Part shown: one piece after another, positions 1-9,940 of the stretch | How the letters are laid out: each line of letters opens with the position of its first letter | Numbering within the stretch: the stretch's first letter is position 1 | NCBI GenBank assembly: GCA_963806495.1 | Contig: CAWDYA010000005.1 | Coordinates: forward strand, 186,001 to 250,000 | Reading direction: 5' to 3' | DNA: 64,000 bases | From: CAWDYA01 sp963806495 | GTDB taxonomy: Bacteria > Acidobacteriota > Polarisedimenticolia > JACPZX01 > DASXTC01 | Made by a program: the position numbers and the translations under genes | The notes under the pieces: generated by a model | Database searches by the model: none | What the model saw: the letters and a program-made list of their open reading frames with translations, nothing else | Told to the model about the DNA's origin: nothing

Positions 1-261
1 TCGCAGGCGGCGGGCGGCGCCGGACTTCGAAAAGCGATTGCCCGCTACACCACGCAGGATCGGGTCGTGCGGCCTGCTCTCACCGCAGACGACCTGATGC
101 GGATGGGCGTGCCGCGCGGTCCGCACCTCGGGCGGATTCTCGAGGCACTGCGGCGTGCGAGGATCGATGGTCTTCTCGCCGACGCGGACTCGGAACGCCG
201 GCTCGTTCGGCGACTGCTGCGCCGGGCCGATGCGCCCGGCAAGCGGCCGCGTTCGCGTTGA
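1..261 (+). CDS. cca: tRNA nucleotidyltransferase family protein, C-terminal fragment
   Basis: This is the 3' end of a gene that begins before the window; the frame is open from base 1 to the TGA at 259-261 (86 residues). The stretch LTADDLMRMGVPRGPHLGRI resembles the end of the RNA-binding domain of CCA-adding enzymes and poly(A) polymerases, where an LxGxDLMxxGxxPGPxxGxxL pattern is usual. The head domain with the catalytic aspartates lies outside the window, so activity cannot be judged. The family adds or repairs the CCA end of tRNA in the cytoplasm. An accA promoter overlaps its stop codon. The assignment rests on this single motif and is moderate. Confidence 0.55.
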   Translation, partial: SQAAGGAGLRKAIARYTTQDRVVRPALTADDLMRMGVPRGPHLGRILEALRRARIDGLLADADSERRLVRRLLRRADAPGKRPRSR

Positions 262-287
262 CAGAGAGCGCGTCGGGCTGATAAATT
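258..287 (+). promoter_or_regulatory. Sigma-70-type promoter of accA
   Basis: TTGACA at 258-263 overlaps the stop codon of the upstream gene. A -10 candidate follows as GATAAA at 280-285 (spacer 16) or TAAATT at 282-287 (spacer 18). The accA start lies about 45 bases downstream. The -35 is perfect and the -10 is partial. Confidence 0.5.
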
Positions 288-330
288 CAGGCCCCCATGG
301 ATGAGGGCCCGGCTCGAGCCTGGAGCGAAG

Positions 331-1314
<984 letters not shown>

Positions 1315-1317
1315 GCG

Positions 1318-2106
1318 TCAGGCGCGCTCGGCGGCCTTCGCCTGCTCCCAGATCTCCTCGAGTTCCTCCATCGATGCCTCGGAAGGCGTCTTTCCCCGGC
1401 GGCGAAGCTCCTCCTCGATGTGCGCGAACCGTGACATGAACTTCCTGTTCGCGCCGTGCAGCGCCGTCTCGGGATCGATGCCGGCGAACCGGCCGATGTT
1501 CGCCGCGATGAAGAGCAGATCGCCGAGCTCCTCGTCCATGGCCTCGCGATCCCCCGCATCGGCCGCTTCCCTGAACTCCCCGAGCTCCTCGACCAGCTTC
1601 TCGTAGAGCCCCTCGAGGGCCTGCCAGTCGAAACCGGCGAGACTGGCCTTGGTGGAGAGACGGTGCGCGCGCAGCAGGGCGGGCATGTTCCGGGGCACCC
1701 CGTCCAGAAGGGACCGGTGCGGCGAAGCAGCCTTCTCCGCGTTCTTGATCTCCTCCCAGCGCTTGAGGGCCTCGCCGGGACTGCCTGCGCGGCGCTCGCC
1801 GAAAACGTGGGGGTGGCGCCGTCTCAGCTTGGCGGCGATTCCGGCCGCCACCTCGTCGATGCCGAAGAGTCCCTGCTCCGAGCAGACCTGGGCCATGAAG
1901 ACCACCTCGAGCAGCACGTCGCCCAGCTCCTCCCGGATATGGTCCGGATCCTTGCTGTCGAGGGCCTCGAGCAGCTCGTACGTCTCCTCGAGGAGGTACC
2001 CCCTGAGGCTCTCGAGGGTCTGCTCGCGATCCCAGGGGCAGCCGTCCGGCCCGCGCAGACGGGCCATTACGGCCACCAGGTCTTCGAAGGGGGTTCGCTC
2101 GCTCAC
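1318..2106 (-). CDS. mazG: Nucleoside triphosphate pyrophosphohydrolase MazG
   Basis: MazG hydrolyses NTPs and dNTPs to the monophosphate and pyrophosphate, and is linked to house-cleaning of abnormal nucleotides and to (p)ppGpp control in E. coli. The protein (262 residues) carries two MazG folds. The first has the metal-binding helix pattern LLEETYELLEALDS then EELGDVLLEVVF, and the second has LVEELGEFREAAD then DEELGDLLFIAANI, so both EExxE/ExxD pairs are intact. GTG 2106 is preferred because GGAGG lies just upstream, although the frame stays open to 2163. It converges on accA with 3 bases between the stops. The upstream 189 bases to the DUF1844 gene must hold divergent promoters, but I cannot place them. 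Confidence 0.93.
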   Translation of the reverse strand: MSERTPFEDLVAVMARLRGPDGCPWDREQTLESLRGYLLEETYELLEALDSKDPDHIREELGDVLLEVVFMAQVCSEQGLFGIDEVAAGIAAKLRRRHPHVFGERRAGSPGEALKRWEEIKNAEKAASPHRSLLDGVPRNMPALLRAHRLSTKASLAGFDWQALEGLYEKLVEELGEFREAADAGDREAMDEELGDLLFIAANIGRFAGIDPETALHGANRKFMSRFAHIEEELRRRGKTPSEASMEELEEIWEQAKAAERA

Positions 2107-2295
2107 GGGTTGCCTCCCGCCGGAAAAGGACTCATTGTATGCCGGTGTCCGGGAATGCCGCAAGGAGCGGCTCGCCTGAGGGCGCAGTACGTTTGCCTGG
2201 CACCCGGTCCGGTGATAGCATCACGCCCCGGAAGGGTTTCCGGCGGCGTCGTCGAGGGGTTTCGATGTCGCCTTCTCATACGGGTCAGACCGCTC

Positions 2296-2718
2296 ATGCC
2301 GGGCGAAGACAAAAGGAAAGAGCCGATCAAGGTCACCGACCGCCGAAGCTTCACGGCGGACGGGGAGCGTCGTCCCTCGGCCGACACGGAGGAGAAGAGC
2401 ACCGTCTCCGGCGAGGGTTTCGAGCTGCGACGCGAGCCCGAGCCGCCGCCTCAGCAGGGCGGAGCCCCGCAACCCGTGGACTTCGTCTCCTTCGTTCTCT
2501 CGCTGACCTCCACGGCGTTCATTCATCTGGGCGAGGTCGAGGATCCGGTGGAGGGCTCCCGGAGGGTCGACCTGGAGGCGGCGCGACAGATGATCGACAT
2601 CATCGACATGCTCCGTCTCAAGACGAAGGGAAATCTCGAACCGCAGGAAGAGAAGGTCATCGAGCGGATCCTGTTCGAGCTCAAGCTCAAGTTCTCGCAG
2701 GCCGCCTCCGCCCGCTGA
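2296..2718 (+). CDS. DUF1844 family protein
   Basis: A 140-residue protein with a charged, proline-rich N-terminal half (IKVTDRRSFTADGE, then a run of Glu and Pro) and a C-terminal helical DUF1844 domain. The domain shows VDFVSFVLSLTSTAFIHLG, then a helix with DLEAARQMIDIIDMLRLKTKGNL and the closing ERILFELKLKF. The family is of unknown function and is widespread in Acidobacteriota and deltaproteobacterial lineages; the AFIHLG-DLEAARQMID pattern is its hallmark. No clear ribosome binding site precedes ATG 2296. Its stop overlaps the apparent start region of the next gene, which suggests co-translation. Confidence 0.75.
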   Translation: MPGEDKRKEPIKVTDRRSFTADGERRPSADTEEKSTVSGEGFELRREPEPPPQQGGAPQPVDFVSFVLSLTSTAFIHLGEVEDPVEGSRRVDLEAARQMIDIIDMLRLKTKGNLEPQEEKVIERILFELKLKFSQAASAR

Positions 2719-4640
2719 CCCTGCTCGCGCTTTTTCTGACTCTCCTGATCGCCGGCACGGTCGTCACTCCGGCACAGGATCAGAACCCCGAGCCCGCCCT
2801 GATTCTGCCGCGCGAGCCGTCGGGCTCGCAGTCCGCGTCCCCGCACCGAGAGACTGCCGAGAGCATCCGCGCGCGCATCCATTATCTCTGGTTCGCGCGA
2901 AAGGCGGCTCTGGAGGCGCAGGACACCGTGGCGGCTCAGGCGCGCGTGGAGGAGCTGCGCGCGTACATGGAGCAGGAGGGGATCAACGCAGACCGGAACA
3001 TCGCGCGCGGCTTCGCCTACGAGGGGTACGAGAATCTCAGGGAGGGCAACTACGAGCGTGCACGCGAGGCGTTCGATCTGGCCCGCTCCTTCGACCCGTT
3101 CCTGCCCCAGGCGCAGCTTGGCTACGCATGGAGCCTCCTGAGGGCAGGACGAGGCGTGGTGACCTTCATCAACGAGTATCTGCGCGGGATGAAGCTGGCC
3201 TGGGCGCAGTTCGTCACCGACGAGCTGCAGCTGACGAACTTCTCCGCCGTCGCCGCACTCGCCATCATGTGCAGTCTGCTGGCCTTCACACTGGTCGTGA
3301 TCGCGCGCTGCCAGGGACGGGCCCGCCACGACCTGTTCGAAACGGCCCGGAGATTCCTTCCCGAGGAGCTGGCCAGACTGTTCGCGTGGTGCGTCTTCCT
3401 GCTTCCGCTCCTGGTCTGGGCCGGCGGGCTCTGGCTCGTGCTCTTCTGGCTGGCATTCTGCTTCCGCTACATGCGGCTGCCCGAGAAGGCGGTGGCCGCA
3501 AGCGTCTTCATCATGATCGGTCTCGCACCGGTGGGCGTGGCGGTCGTGCTCGATCGGTTCGAGGCGTCGACCGACCCGGAAATGAGGGTCGTCGTCTCCG
3601 CCATCCAGGCCGGCTACAATCCCGACACCGTGCGGCGTCTGAAGAACGTGGTGAGCGCGCACGACGATCAGCCGGAACTGCATCTGCTGCTGGGCAACTC
3701 GTATCTCGACGGCGATCTGCTCGGTGAGGCGTTCGACGAGTATCAGCGCGTGCTGCAGATGAACGCCAGCGACACATCCGCCCTCGTCAACATCGGCAAC
3801 GTCTATTATCGCCTGGGGGAGTTCGGCCAGGCGGTCAATCAGTACAAGCAGGCGATCTCGGTGCAGCCCGATCTCGCGGGGGCCTACTGGAACCTCTATC
3901 TCGCCCAGACGGAGCTGCTCCATTTCGCCGAAGCGGATCAGAGTCTGTCCACCGCGCGCGATCTCGATTCGGACCATATCGGCACGCTGCTGGCCCGCAA
4001 GAAGAGCGCGAACGGACCGGTGCTGCTGGTCAACCAGCACGCCGACCTCGCACGGATCAAGCGCGGGCTGCGCTCCGGGAGCATCCTGCCCGCCGAGCAG
4101 GCGCACGGGCTGCTCAACCCGCTCAGCCTGGCGAGCGGTGCGGCGCTGGTATTCGCGTTGCTGCTGGGGATCGGGACCTCGGGGTCACTGGCCCAGGCCT
4201 GCAGGCGTTGCGGCCGGGCCCACTGCGCCCGCTGCCGGCTCGACGCCACCACAGGTGGATACTGCGCCCGCTGTGTCAGCCTCTTCGTGACCAGGGCGGG
4301 AGTGACCGGCGACGTACGCCGCGACGAGATGGCCCGCCTGGAGCGCCGTGACACGGTCACGAACATCGTCCGCCGCCTGCTCACGATCCTGCTTCCCGGG
4401 GCGGGCCACATCATGGCCGACCGCCTCCTGATCGGCTTTCCGCTCATGATGGGGTGGGTCTGCGCCGCGATCTACCTCCTGGCGCACGAGAGACTCCTGC
4501 TGTCCCCCCGCGTTCCCGTTTCCGACCTGCCGCAGCCGGCACTGGTGCTCGCAGCGCTCGCGATGTTGACCTTCTGGATCATCGGCAACAGCTCCTCCAC
4601 CCGGAGGCATGTCAGCGTGGAGACCGACGATGGCGCTTGA
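2715..4640 (+). CDS. TPR and zinc-ribbon multi-pass membrane protein, start uncertain
   Basis: I do not recognise a named family. After a hydrophobic, signal-like segment there is a periplasmic helical region with a TPR-like motif (GYENLREGNYERAREAFDLA). About three membrane spans follow at nucleotides 3240-3560. A second TPR block follows (LGNSYLDGDLLGEAFDEYQRVL, then IGNVYYRLGEFGQAVNQYKQAI). A cysteine cluster (CRRCGRAHCARCRLD, then CARC) that could bind zinc lies at about 4200-4275, and the C-terminus has two or three more spans. No ATG, GTG or TTG lies in frame near the signal-like segment. I set the start at CTG 2715, which overlaps the DUF1844 stop, but an indel or distant start is possible. 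It overlaps the next gene by 11 bases, so the two are probably co-translated. A scaffold or envelope-sensing role would be a guess. Confidence 0.6.
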   Translation: MTLLALFLTLLIAGTVVTPAQDQNPEPALILPREPSGSQSASPHRETAESIRARIHYLWFARKAALEAQDTVAAQARVEELRAYMEQEGINADRNIARGFAYEGYENLREGNYERAREAFDLARSFDPFLPQAQLGYAWSLLRAGRGVVTFINEYLRGMKLAWAQFVTDELQLTNFSAVAALAIMCSLLAFTLVVIARCQGRARHDLFETARRFLPEELARLFAWCVFLLPLLVWAGGLWLVLFWLAFCFRYMRLPEKAVAASVFIMIGLAPVGVAVVLDRFEASTDPEMRVVVSAIQAGYNPDTVRRLKNVVSAHDDQPELHLLLGNSYLDGDLLGEAFDEYQRVLQMNASDTSALVNIGNVYYRLGEFGQAVNQYKQAISVQPDLAGAYWNLYLAQTELLHFAEADQSLSTARDLDSDHIGTLLARKKSANGPVLLVNQHADLARIKRGLRSGSILPAEQAHGLLNPLSLASGAALVFALLLGIGTSGSLAQACRRCGRAHCARCRLDATTGGYCARCVSLFVTRAGVTGDVRRDEMARLERRDTVTNIVRRLLTILLPGAGHIMADRLLIGFPLMMGWVCAAIYLLAHERLLLSPRVPVSDLPQPALVLAALAMLTFWIIGNSSSTRRHVSVETDDGA

Positions 4641-5937
4641 GGGAACCCTTCGGGATTTCAGTCTCGCCGACATCTTCCAGCTCATCGGCATCCAGAAGAA
4701 AACCGGTGTTCTGACCCTGAAGAACCGGGATGAGGTGGTGACCGTCTCGTTCCTCAACGGCGACGTGGTGTCGGCCGACTCGCTGCACAAGAACCTCGAG
4801 GATCGTCTCGGCAACGTCCTCGTGAAGTCCGGCAGGATCAGCGAATCGCGGCTGCAGGAGGCGCTGGCAGTCCAGAAGGCCACGCTGCAGAGACTCGGCT
4901 ACATCCTGGTCCACGACGGCTACATCAGCGAGGAGGTCCTGCGCGAGGCGCTCTGCCTGCAGATCACGCAGATCGTCTACCGGCTGTTCCGATGGAACGA
5001 CGGCGACTATCACTTCAGCCAGACCGAGTCGGTCGAGTACGACCGCGAGCACTTCACCCCGGTCAGCGCGGAGAACATCCTGATGGAAGGGATCAGGATG
5101 ATCGACGAGTGGCCGATCATCGAGAGGAAGATCAAGTCCTTCGACATGATCTTCCGCAAGGCCCATCCCGACGCACAGCCTGTCGTCATCTCCGACGAGG
5201 AGGAGGCCGCCGGCGGGCTGGACGCCGCCTTCTCGGACATGGGACAACACGAGGAGAAGCGCCGGGGCAACGAGGGGCTGCGTCTTGCCAGGGAGGAACT
5301 CGCCGTCTACAACCTCGTCGACGGCACGCACAACGTCCAGGAGATCGTCGATCGCGCACGCATGGGAGAGTTCGAGTGCTGCCGCATCCTGTACGATCTT
5401 CTGAGCCGGAACCTGATCACGTCATCCGGCGCCGTGACGACCGCTCCGGCGGCTCCCCGTCGGTTCCGGATCGCTCCTCTTCTCGAGAAGGCGGGCTACG
5501 CGGCGCTGGCCGCCATCGTGGCCGTTTCACTCCTGACGGTGGGCGGAAGCCCCCTGTCGGGCACGCCCGTGGCTCTCGCCCCGTCGGGTGCGGTGGACAA
5601 GATCATGGATCTCGTGGCGCGCAACCGGATGGACCGGATCGACGAGGCGGTGCAGATCTACTACTTGCAGAAGGGCTTCTTCCCCGACGATCTGAGGGAC
5701 CTGGTGCAGGGCCGGCTGATGCCCGAGAGCGCCCTGCATGACCCGTGGGGGCGCAGCTTCGGGTTCATCTCCACGCCCGACGGGTATCGGATCATCGCCT
5801 ATGAGGAGGGGGGAGCCGAGAACGAGAGCCGCACGATCGTACACCGCATCCACAAGCTGCCGGTCGAGGCCGCTCCCGATGGGGGCGCGCCGGCCGCCCA
5901 TCTGCTTCCTCCCGCCGAGGGCTCCAGCTCCCGCTGA
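4630..5937 (+). CDS. DUF4388 (PatA-type) protein with pseudopilin-like C-terminus
   Basis: The N-terminal 110 residues are a DUF4388 domain (LEGTLRDFSLADIFQLIGIQ, then KTGVLTLKN and GDVVSADS). A helical region follows with LGYILVHDGYISEEVLREAL and the family motif NILMEGIRMIDEWP. A winged-helix-like segment (VYNLVDGTHNVQEIVDRA) precedes a single membrane span at about residue 290. The C-terminal ~100 residues (QKGFFPDDLRDLVQ, then DPWGRSFGF) resemble the globular end of type II secretion pseudopilins. DUF4388 proteins in related bacteria act in signalling and gliding regulation, but the function here is unknown. ATG 4630 overlaps the upstream stop and fits the conserved domain start. The frame also opens at 4609. 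Confidence 0.8.
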   Translation: MALEGTLRDFSLADIFQLIGIQKKTGVLTLKNRDEVVTVSFLNGDVVSADSLHKNLEDRLGNVLVKSGRISESRLQEALAVQKATLQRLGYILVHDGYISEEVLREALCLQITQIVYRLFRWNDGDYHFSQTESVEYDREHFTPVSAENILMEGIRMIDEWPIIERKIKSFDMIFRKAHPDAQPVVISDEEEAAGGLDAAFSDMGQHEEKRRGNEGLRLAREELAVYNLVDGTHNVQEIVDRARMGEFECCRILYDLLSRNLITSSGAVTTAPAAPRRFRIAPLLEKAGYAALAAIVAVSLLTVGGSPLSGTPVALAPSGAVDKIMDLVARNRMDRIDEAVQIYYLQKGFFPDDLRDLVQGRLMPESALHDPWGRSFGFISTPDGYRIIAYEEGGAENESRTIVHRIHKLPVEAAPDGGAPAAHLLPPAEGSSSR

Positions 5938-5995
5938 GGCCTCAAGACACTGAATCGGCAGGGCTTGCTTCCCCCGGGGGCCGCCGGTCCTCCTC

Positions 5996-6024
5996 TTGAC
6001 ATGCCTCCGCCCTCGTCTTATGGT
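5996..6024 (+). promoter_or_regulatory. Sigma-70-type promoter of dnaK
   Basis: TTGACA at 5996-6001, a 17-base spacer, then TATGGT at 6019-6024, followed 40 bases later by a near-perfect Shine-Dalgarno (AAGGAGG at 6059-6065) and ATG 6071. I see no CIRCE-type inverted repeat in this leader. Confidence 0.6.
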
Positions 6025-6070
6025 CCGCGCGGCCGCAAGAACCGCCAACGGCCACACCAAGGAGGAATCA

Positions 6071-7977
6071 ATGAGCAAGATTATCGGTATCGATCTGGGG
6101 ACCACGAACTCCGTGGTGGCCGTCATGGAGGGAGGCAAGCCCGTGGTCATCCCGAACGCGGAGGGGGAAGGACGACCCCGTCCGTCTTTGCGGTCACGGA
6201 CAAGGGCGAGCGCCTGGTCGGCCAGGTTGCCAAGAGACAGGCGATCACCAATCCGTTCAACACGGTCTTCTCCATCAAGCGCTTCATGGGCAGGCGCATC
6301 GACGAGGTAAAGGACGAGAGCCAGCGGGTCCCGTACAAGGTCGAAGCGGGCCCCAGCGGCGACGTCCGCATCAGGATCCAGGACAAACAGCATTCCCCGC
6401 CGGAGATCTCGGCCCGCATCCTGATGAAGATGAAGGAGTCGGCCGAGGCGTATCTGGGCCAGAAGGTGGATCGCGCGGTCATCACCGTGCCCGCCTACTT
6501 CAACGACTCGCAGCGGCAGGCGACGAAGGATGCCGGGGAGATAGCCGGGCTCAAGGTGGAGCGGATCGTCAACGAGCCGACGGCCGCGGCGCTCGCCTAC
6601 GGTCTCGACAAGAAGAAGGACGAGACGATTGCCGTGTACGATTTCGGCGGCGGCACCTTCGACATCTCGATTCTCGAGGTGGGCGAGGGTGTCGTGGAAG
6701 TCAAGGCCACCAACGGCGACACGCATCTCGGCGGTGACGATCTGGACCACAAGATCATCGAGTGGATCGTCTCGGAGTTCCGCCGCGAGCAGGGGATCGA
6801 CCTCGGCCAGGACAAGATCGCCATGCAGCGCCTCAAGGAGGCCGCGGAGAAGGCGAAGTGCGAGCTGTCCACGGTGGTGGAAACCGAGATCAACCTCCCC
6901 TTCATCACGGCCGATGCCTCGGGACCCAAGCATCTCGTGATGAAGCTCAGCCGGGCCAGATTCGAGCAGCTCTGCGAGGACGTGTTCCAGCGGACCGTGG
7001 GGCCGTGCCGGATGGCGCTGCAGGACGCGGGCAAGAGCGCCAAGGACATCAACGAGATCGTTCTGGTCGGCGGATCGACCCGCATCCCACGGGTTCAGCA
7101 GATCGTCAAGGAGCTCTTCGGCCGCGAGCCAAACAAGGGCGTGAACCCCGACGAAGTGGTGGCCGTGGGCGCGGCCGTCCAGGCCGGCGTTCTCGCCGGC
7201 GAAGTCAAGGACGTGCTGCTTCTCGATGTTACGCCGCTGTCGCTGGGCATCGAAACCCTCGGAGGCGTCTTCACGCGTCTCATCGACCGCAACACCACCA
7301 TCCCGACGCGCAAGAGCGAGGTATTCTCCACGGCCGCCGACAACCAGACGAGCGTGGAGATCCACATTCTCCAGGGAGAGCGTGAAATGGCCCGATTCAA
7401 CCGCTCTCTCGGGCGTTTCCACCTGATGGGGATCGCGCCGGCGCCCCGCGGCATGCCGCAGGTCGAGGTCACCTTTGACATCGACGCCAACGGCATCCTG
7501 CACGTGTCGGCGAAGGACAAGGGCACCGGCAAGGAGCAGTCGATCCGCATCGAGGCTTCCAGTGGTCTCGCCAAGGACGAGGTCGAGAAGATGACCCAGG
7601 AAGCGTCCTCGCACGCCGAGGAGGACAAACGGCTCCGCGAGCAGGCGGAAACGCGCAACCAGGCGGACCAGCTCCTCTACGCCACCGAGAAGGTCATCAG
7701 CGAGAATCGCGACAAGCTGCCGGCCGAGGAGGTGAAACGGGTCGAGGACGCGGCGGCCGCGCTGAGAGCGGCGATGGAGTCGGACGACGCCGGAGCGATC
7801 CGCTCCGAGATGGAGAAAGTCACGCAGGCGTCGCACCAGATCGCCGAGCTCATGTACCGCCAGACAACGGCCCAGCAGGGTGCGGCGGGCCAGGCCGATC
7901 CGGGCCAGCCGGAGGAAGGCTCGAAGGAAGGCGAGGTCATCGACGCCGAGTACGTGGACGTCGAGGACAAGAAGTAA
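6071..7977 (+). CDS. dnaK: Molecular chaperone DnaK (Hsp70), one apparent frameshift
   Basis: DnaK is the ATP-driven Hsp70 chaperone of the cytoplasm. The N-terminus KIIGIDLGTTNSVVAVMEGG is the ATPase phosphate-1 motif. Later come VYDFGGGTFDISILE, LVGGSTRIPRVQ, the substrate-binding linker region DVLLLDVTPLSLG and the C-terminal acidic tail ending DAEYVDVEDKK. The reading frame breaks at the G run 6163-6167. The family sequence NAEGGRTTPSV requires six G where five are present, and after adding one base the protein is 635 residues, the normal length. A single-base deletion, probably a sequencing error, is therefore likely. The gene has its own promoter and terminator. grpE and dnaJ are not adjacent. 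Confidence 0.93.
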
Positions 7978-7998
7978 CGCGCATACGGGAAGATCCAC

Positions 7999-8039
7999 GA
8001 ACCGCCGGGGTCCCGCGGGACCCCGGCGGTTCTTTTTTT
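7999..8039 (+). terminator. Rho-independent terminator of dnaK
   Basis: Bases 7999-8032 form a perfect 34-base palindrome, so the stem can be about 15 base pairs with a minimal loop, directly followed by seven T at 8033-8039. It starts 21 bases after the dnaK stop codon. This is the clearest terminator in the window. Confidence 0.93.
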
Positions 8040-8167
8040 ATGGGTCTTCTTCCTGGTGGCAGGCCGAAACAGGTGAGGCGCCGCAGGATCATTTGTAGTA
8101 GTATGACTCGCCTGAAAGGGGAGGTGGTCTAGCACGGGGGACGTCCACGGAAGGATCATCGTCAACC

Positions 8168-9028
8168 ATGGATCAGCAGCAACGCTCGCAACGTGGCGGA
8201 TCGAGCTCCCAGAGCCTGAAGAAGTACCTTCAGGAAATCTCCAAGCTGCCCAGGATCACGGCCGACGAAGAGAAGAAACTCGGCGCGAAGATCAAGAAAG
8301 GCGACAAGGACGCGCTGAAGAAGCTGGTCGAGGCGAATCTCAGGTTCGTCGTCAGCTTCGCCAAGAAATACCGCGGCTGCGGCCTCTCGTTCCTGGACCT
8401 GATCAACGAGGGGAACATCGGCCTGATCGAGGCGGCGAAGCGCTTCGATCCCAAGAAGAACGTCAAGTTCATCACGTACGCCGTCTGGTGGGTCAGGCAG
8501 TCGATCATCCACGCGCTGTCGGATCAGAGTGGAGCTTTCCGCCTGCCACAGAAGCAGGCCAACCTCCTGTACCGGATCGGCAAGACGATCTCCGCGCTGA
8601 CGCTGGAGCTCGAGCGTAACCCCAGCCCCGACGAAATCGCATCAAGGCTCGAGATCCCAGTAGAAGAAGTCCTTTCTTTGCTTAGGGTTGCCGATGACAA
8701 CGTCTCTCTGAGCACGGTCATCGACGACGAGCACGACTTCCATCTGTCCGACAAGCTCGAGCAGGACACCATGCCGTCGGCCGATTCGGTGCTGCTGCGG
8801 TCATCGCTCAAGACGCTGCTGCACGCCGCGCTCGACGAGCTGGATCCGAAGGAAGAGAAGGTGGTCAAGCTGCGTTTCGGCCTCGATGGCGAGGAGCCGA
8901 AGACCCTCAAGGAGATCGGGGAGATGATGAATCTCTCCCGCGAGCGCATCCGGCAGATCGAGGCTCAGGCGCTCGACAAGCTGAATCGCTCCCAGAAGTG
9001 CCAGCAGCTCCGGGGGTATCTCAACTAG
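8168..9028 (+). CDS. RNA polymerase sigma-70 family factor (group 2 type)
   Basis: A 286-residue sigma factor with region 1.2 (SLKKYLQEISKLPRITADEE), region 2 (LVEANLRFVVSFAKKYRG, then FLDLINEGNIGLIEAAKRFD and YAVWWVRQSI), region 3 and region 4 ending in LSRERIRQIEAQALDKL. It lacks the long region 1.1 and the non-conserved insert of the primary sigma factor. It is therefore more like an RpoS- or SigB-type alternative factor that binds core polymerase and recognises -10/-35 promoters. It follows the dnaK terminator and precedes a DnaC-like gene by 11 bases. A stress role is suggested only by its neighbour dnaK. Whether a separate primary sigma factor exists cannot be seen here. Confidence 0.85.
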   Translation: MDQQQRSQRGGSSSQSLKKYLQEISKLPRITADEEKKLGAKIKKGDKDALKKLVEANLRFVVSFAKKYRGCGLSFLDLINEGNIGLIEAAKRFDPKKNVKFITYAVWWVRQSIIHALSDQSGAFRLPQKQANLLYRIGKTISALTLELERNPSPDEIASRLEIPVEEVLSLLRVADDNVSLSTVIDDEHDFHLSDKLEQDTMPSADSVLLRSSLKTLLHAALDELDPKEEKVVKLRFGLDGEEPKTLKEIGEMMNLSRERIRQIEAQALDKLNRSQKCQQLRGYLN

Positions 9029-9039
9029 GACGTTTGTTC

Positions 9040-9855
9040 ATGCGATCCTCGACGAGCTCGACGGATCGTCCCCGGCGAAAGCTCCCCGGGGACGAAAATC
9101 GGAAGAGCGCGGTCTGCCCGCGATGCTCCGGCACCGGGTTTGAAGTCGTCGCGACGCCGGAGGGCGTGTCGCGCGCGCGGCGCTGCGAGTGCCGTGCGGA
9201 GGACCGGACGGGGCGGCTGATGAGCCGCTCCCGTATCCCCAGGCGCTACAGGGCCTGCTCGTTCGATTCGTACGACGACCTCAACACCTCGCTCAGCCGG
9301 GCCAAGCTGCAGGTGCGCAAGTTCGTCGACGACTACCCGATCCACGATTTCGGGCTGCTGCTGCTCGGCCCGTGCGGCGTGGGAAAGACCCATCTCGCGG
9401 CGGCTGCGCTCTCGACCCTGATCAACGAAAAGGGCGTGGCGGGTCTCTTCTACGACTTCCGCGATCTCCTCAAGGAGATCCAGGCCTCCTACAACGCTGT
9501 CTCGGGCACGACGGAGCTGGCAATTCTCCAGCCGATCTTCTCGGCCGAGGTGCTCGTGCTCGACGATCTGGGCGCCACCAAGATGACCGACTGGGTGCGT
9601 GACACCCTCTCGCACATCATCAACAACCGGTACAACGACCGCCGGGTCACCATCTTCACCTCCAACATGGAGGACGAGGTCGTGGTCGGCACCCCCGCCG
9701 ACGAGCGGATGCGCGAGCGGCCGCTGCTGAGGGACCAGATCGGCGACGCGCTGCGCTCGCGTCTGTATGAAATGTGCGAAGTGATCCCCCTCAGGGGGGA
9801 CGACTACCGGCGCACGGTCAAGCACACGGGCAGACGCTCCGGCCCTCTCAGCTGA
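9040..9855 (+). CDS. DnaC/IstB-like AAA+ ATPase with N-terminal zinc motif
   Basis: A 271-residue protein. Residues near 25-55 hold CPRCSGTGFEVV and RRCECRAED, a likely zinc-binding site. The ATPase domain has Walker A (LLGPCGVGKTHLAAAAL), Walker B (VLVLDDLGATKMTDW) and a sensor-like TIFTSN. This layout is that of DnaC- and DnaI-type helicase loaders and of IstB transposase helpers. No transposase lies nearby, so a role in loading the replicative helicase is more likely. It starts just after the sigma factor gene, and its ATG 9040 has only a weak ribosome binding site. It may be co-transcribed with the sigma factor. Confidence 0.75.
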   Translation: MRSSTSSTDRPRRKLPGDENRKSAVCPRCSGTGFEVVATPEGVSRARRCECRAEDRTGRLMSRSRIPRRYRACSFDSYDDLNTSLSRAKLQVRKFVDDYPIHDFGLLLLGPCGVGKTHLAAAALSTLINEKGVAGLFYDFRDLLKEIQASYNAVSGTTELAILQPIFSAEVLVLDDLGATKMTDWVRDTLSHIINNRYNDRRVTIFTSNMEDEVVVGTPADERMRERPLLRDQIGDALRSRLYEMCEVIPLRGDDYRRTVKHTGRRSGPLS

Positions 9856-9877
9856 CGGCCGCGGTCCACCCGCCGTG

Positions 9878-9907
9878 TTGATGCCCCCGGGCGAGCTCTG
9901 TTAGAAT
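9878..9907 (+). promoter_or_regulatory. Sigma-70-type promoter of the thiolase cluster
   Basis: TTGATG at 9878-9883, 18-base spacer, TAGAAT at 9902-9907, 33 bases before the ATG of the thiolase gene. Confidence 0.45.
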
Positions 9908-9940
9908 GCCACCAATCTCCTTCCTGCGAGGAAAACCCTG

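Noticed and set aside
1456..2260. Upstream extension of the DUF1844 frame through the mazG region
   Set aside because: It is antisense to mazG, and the family begins near 2296.
2523..4106. 527-residue minus-strand frame opposite the TPR membrane gene
   Set aside because: Low-complexity composition; the + strand frame has a signal-like segment, TPRs and membrane spans.
5527..7998. 823-residue open frame on the minus strand opposite dnaK
   Set aside because: It mirrors the third-position G+C bias of dnaK, shows no domain, and has a His/Arg/Leu-rich composition typical of shadows.
9040..9855. IstB helper of an insertion sequence
   Set aside because: No transposase or terminal repeats beside it and a typical housekeeping neighbourhood; the DnaC-like reading is preferred.
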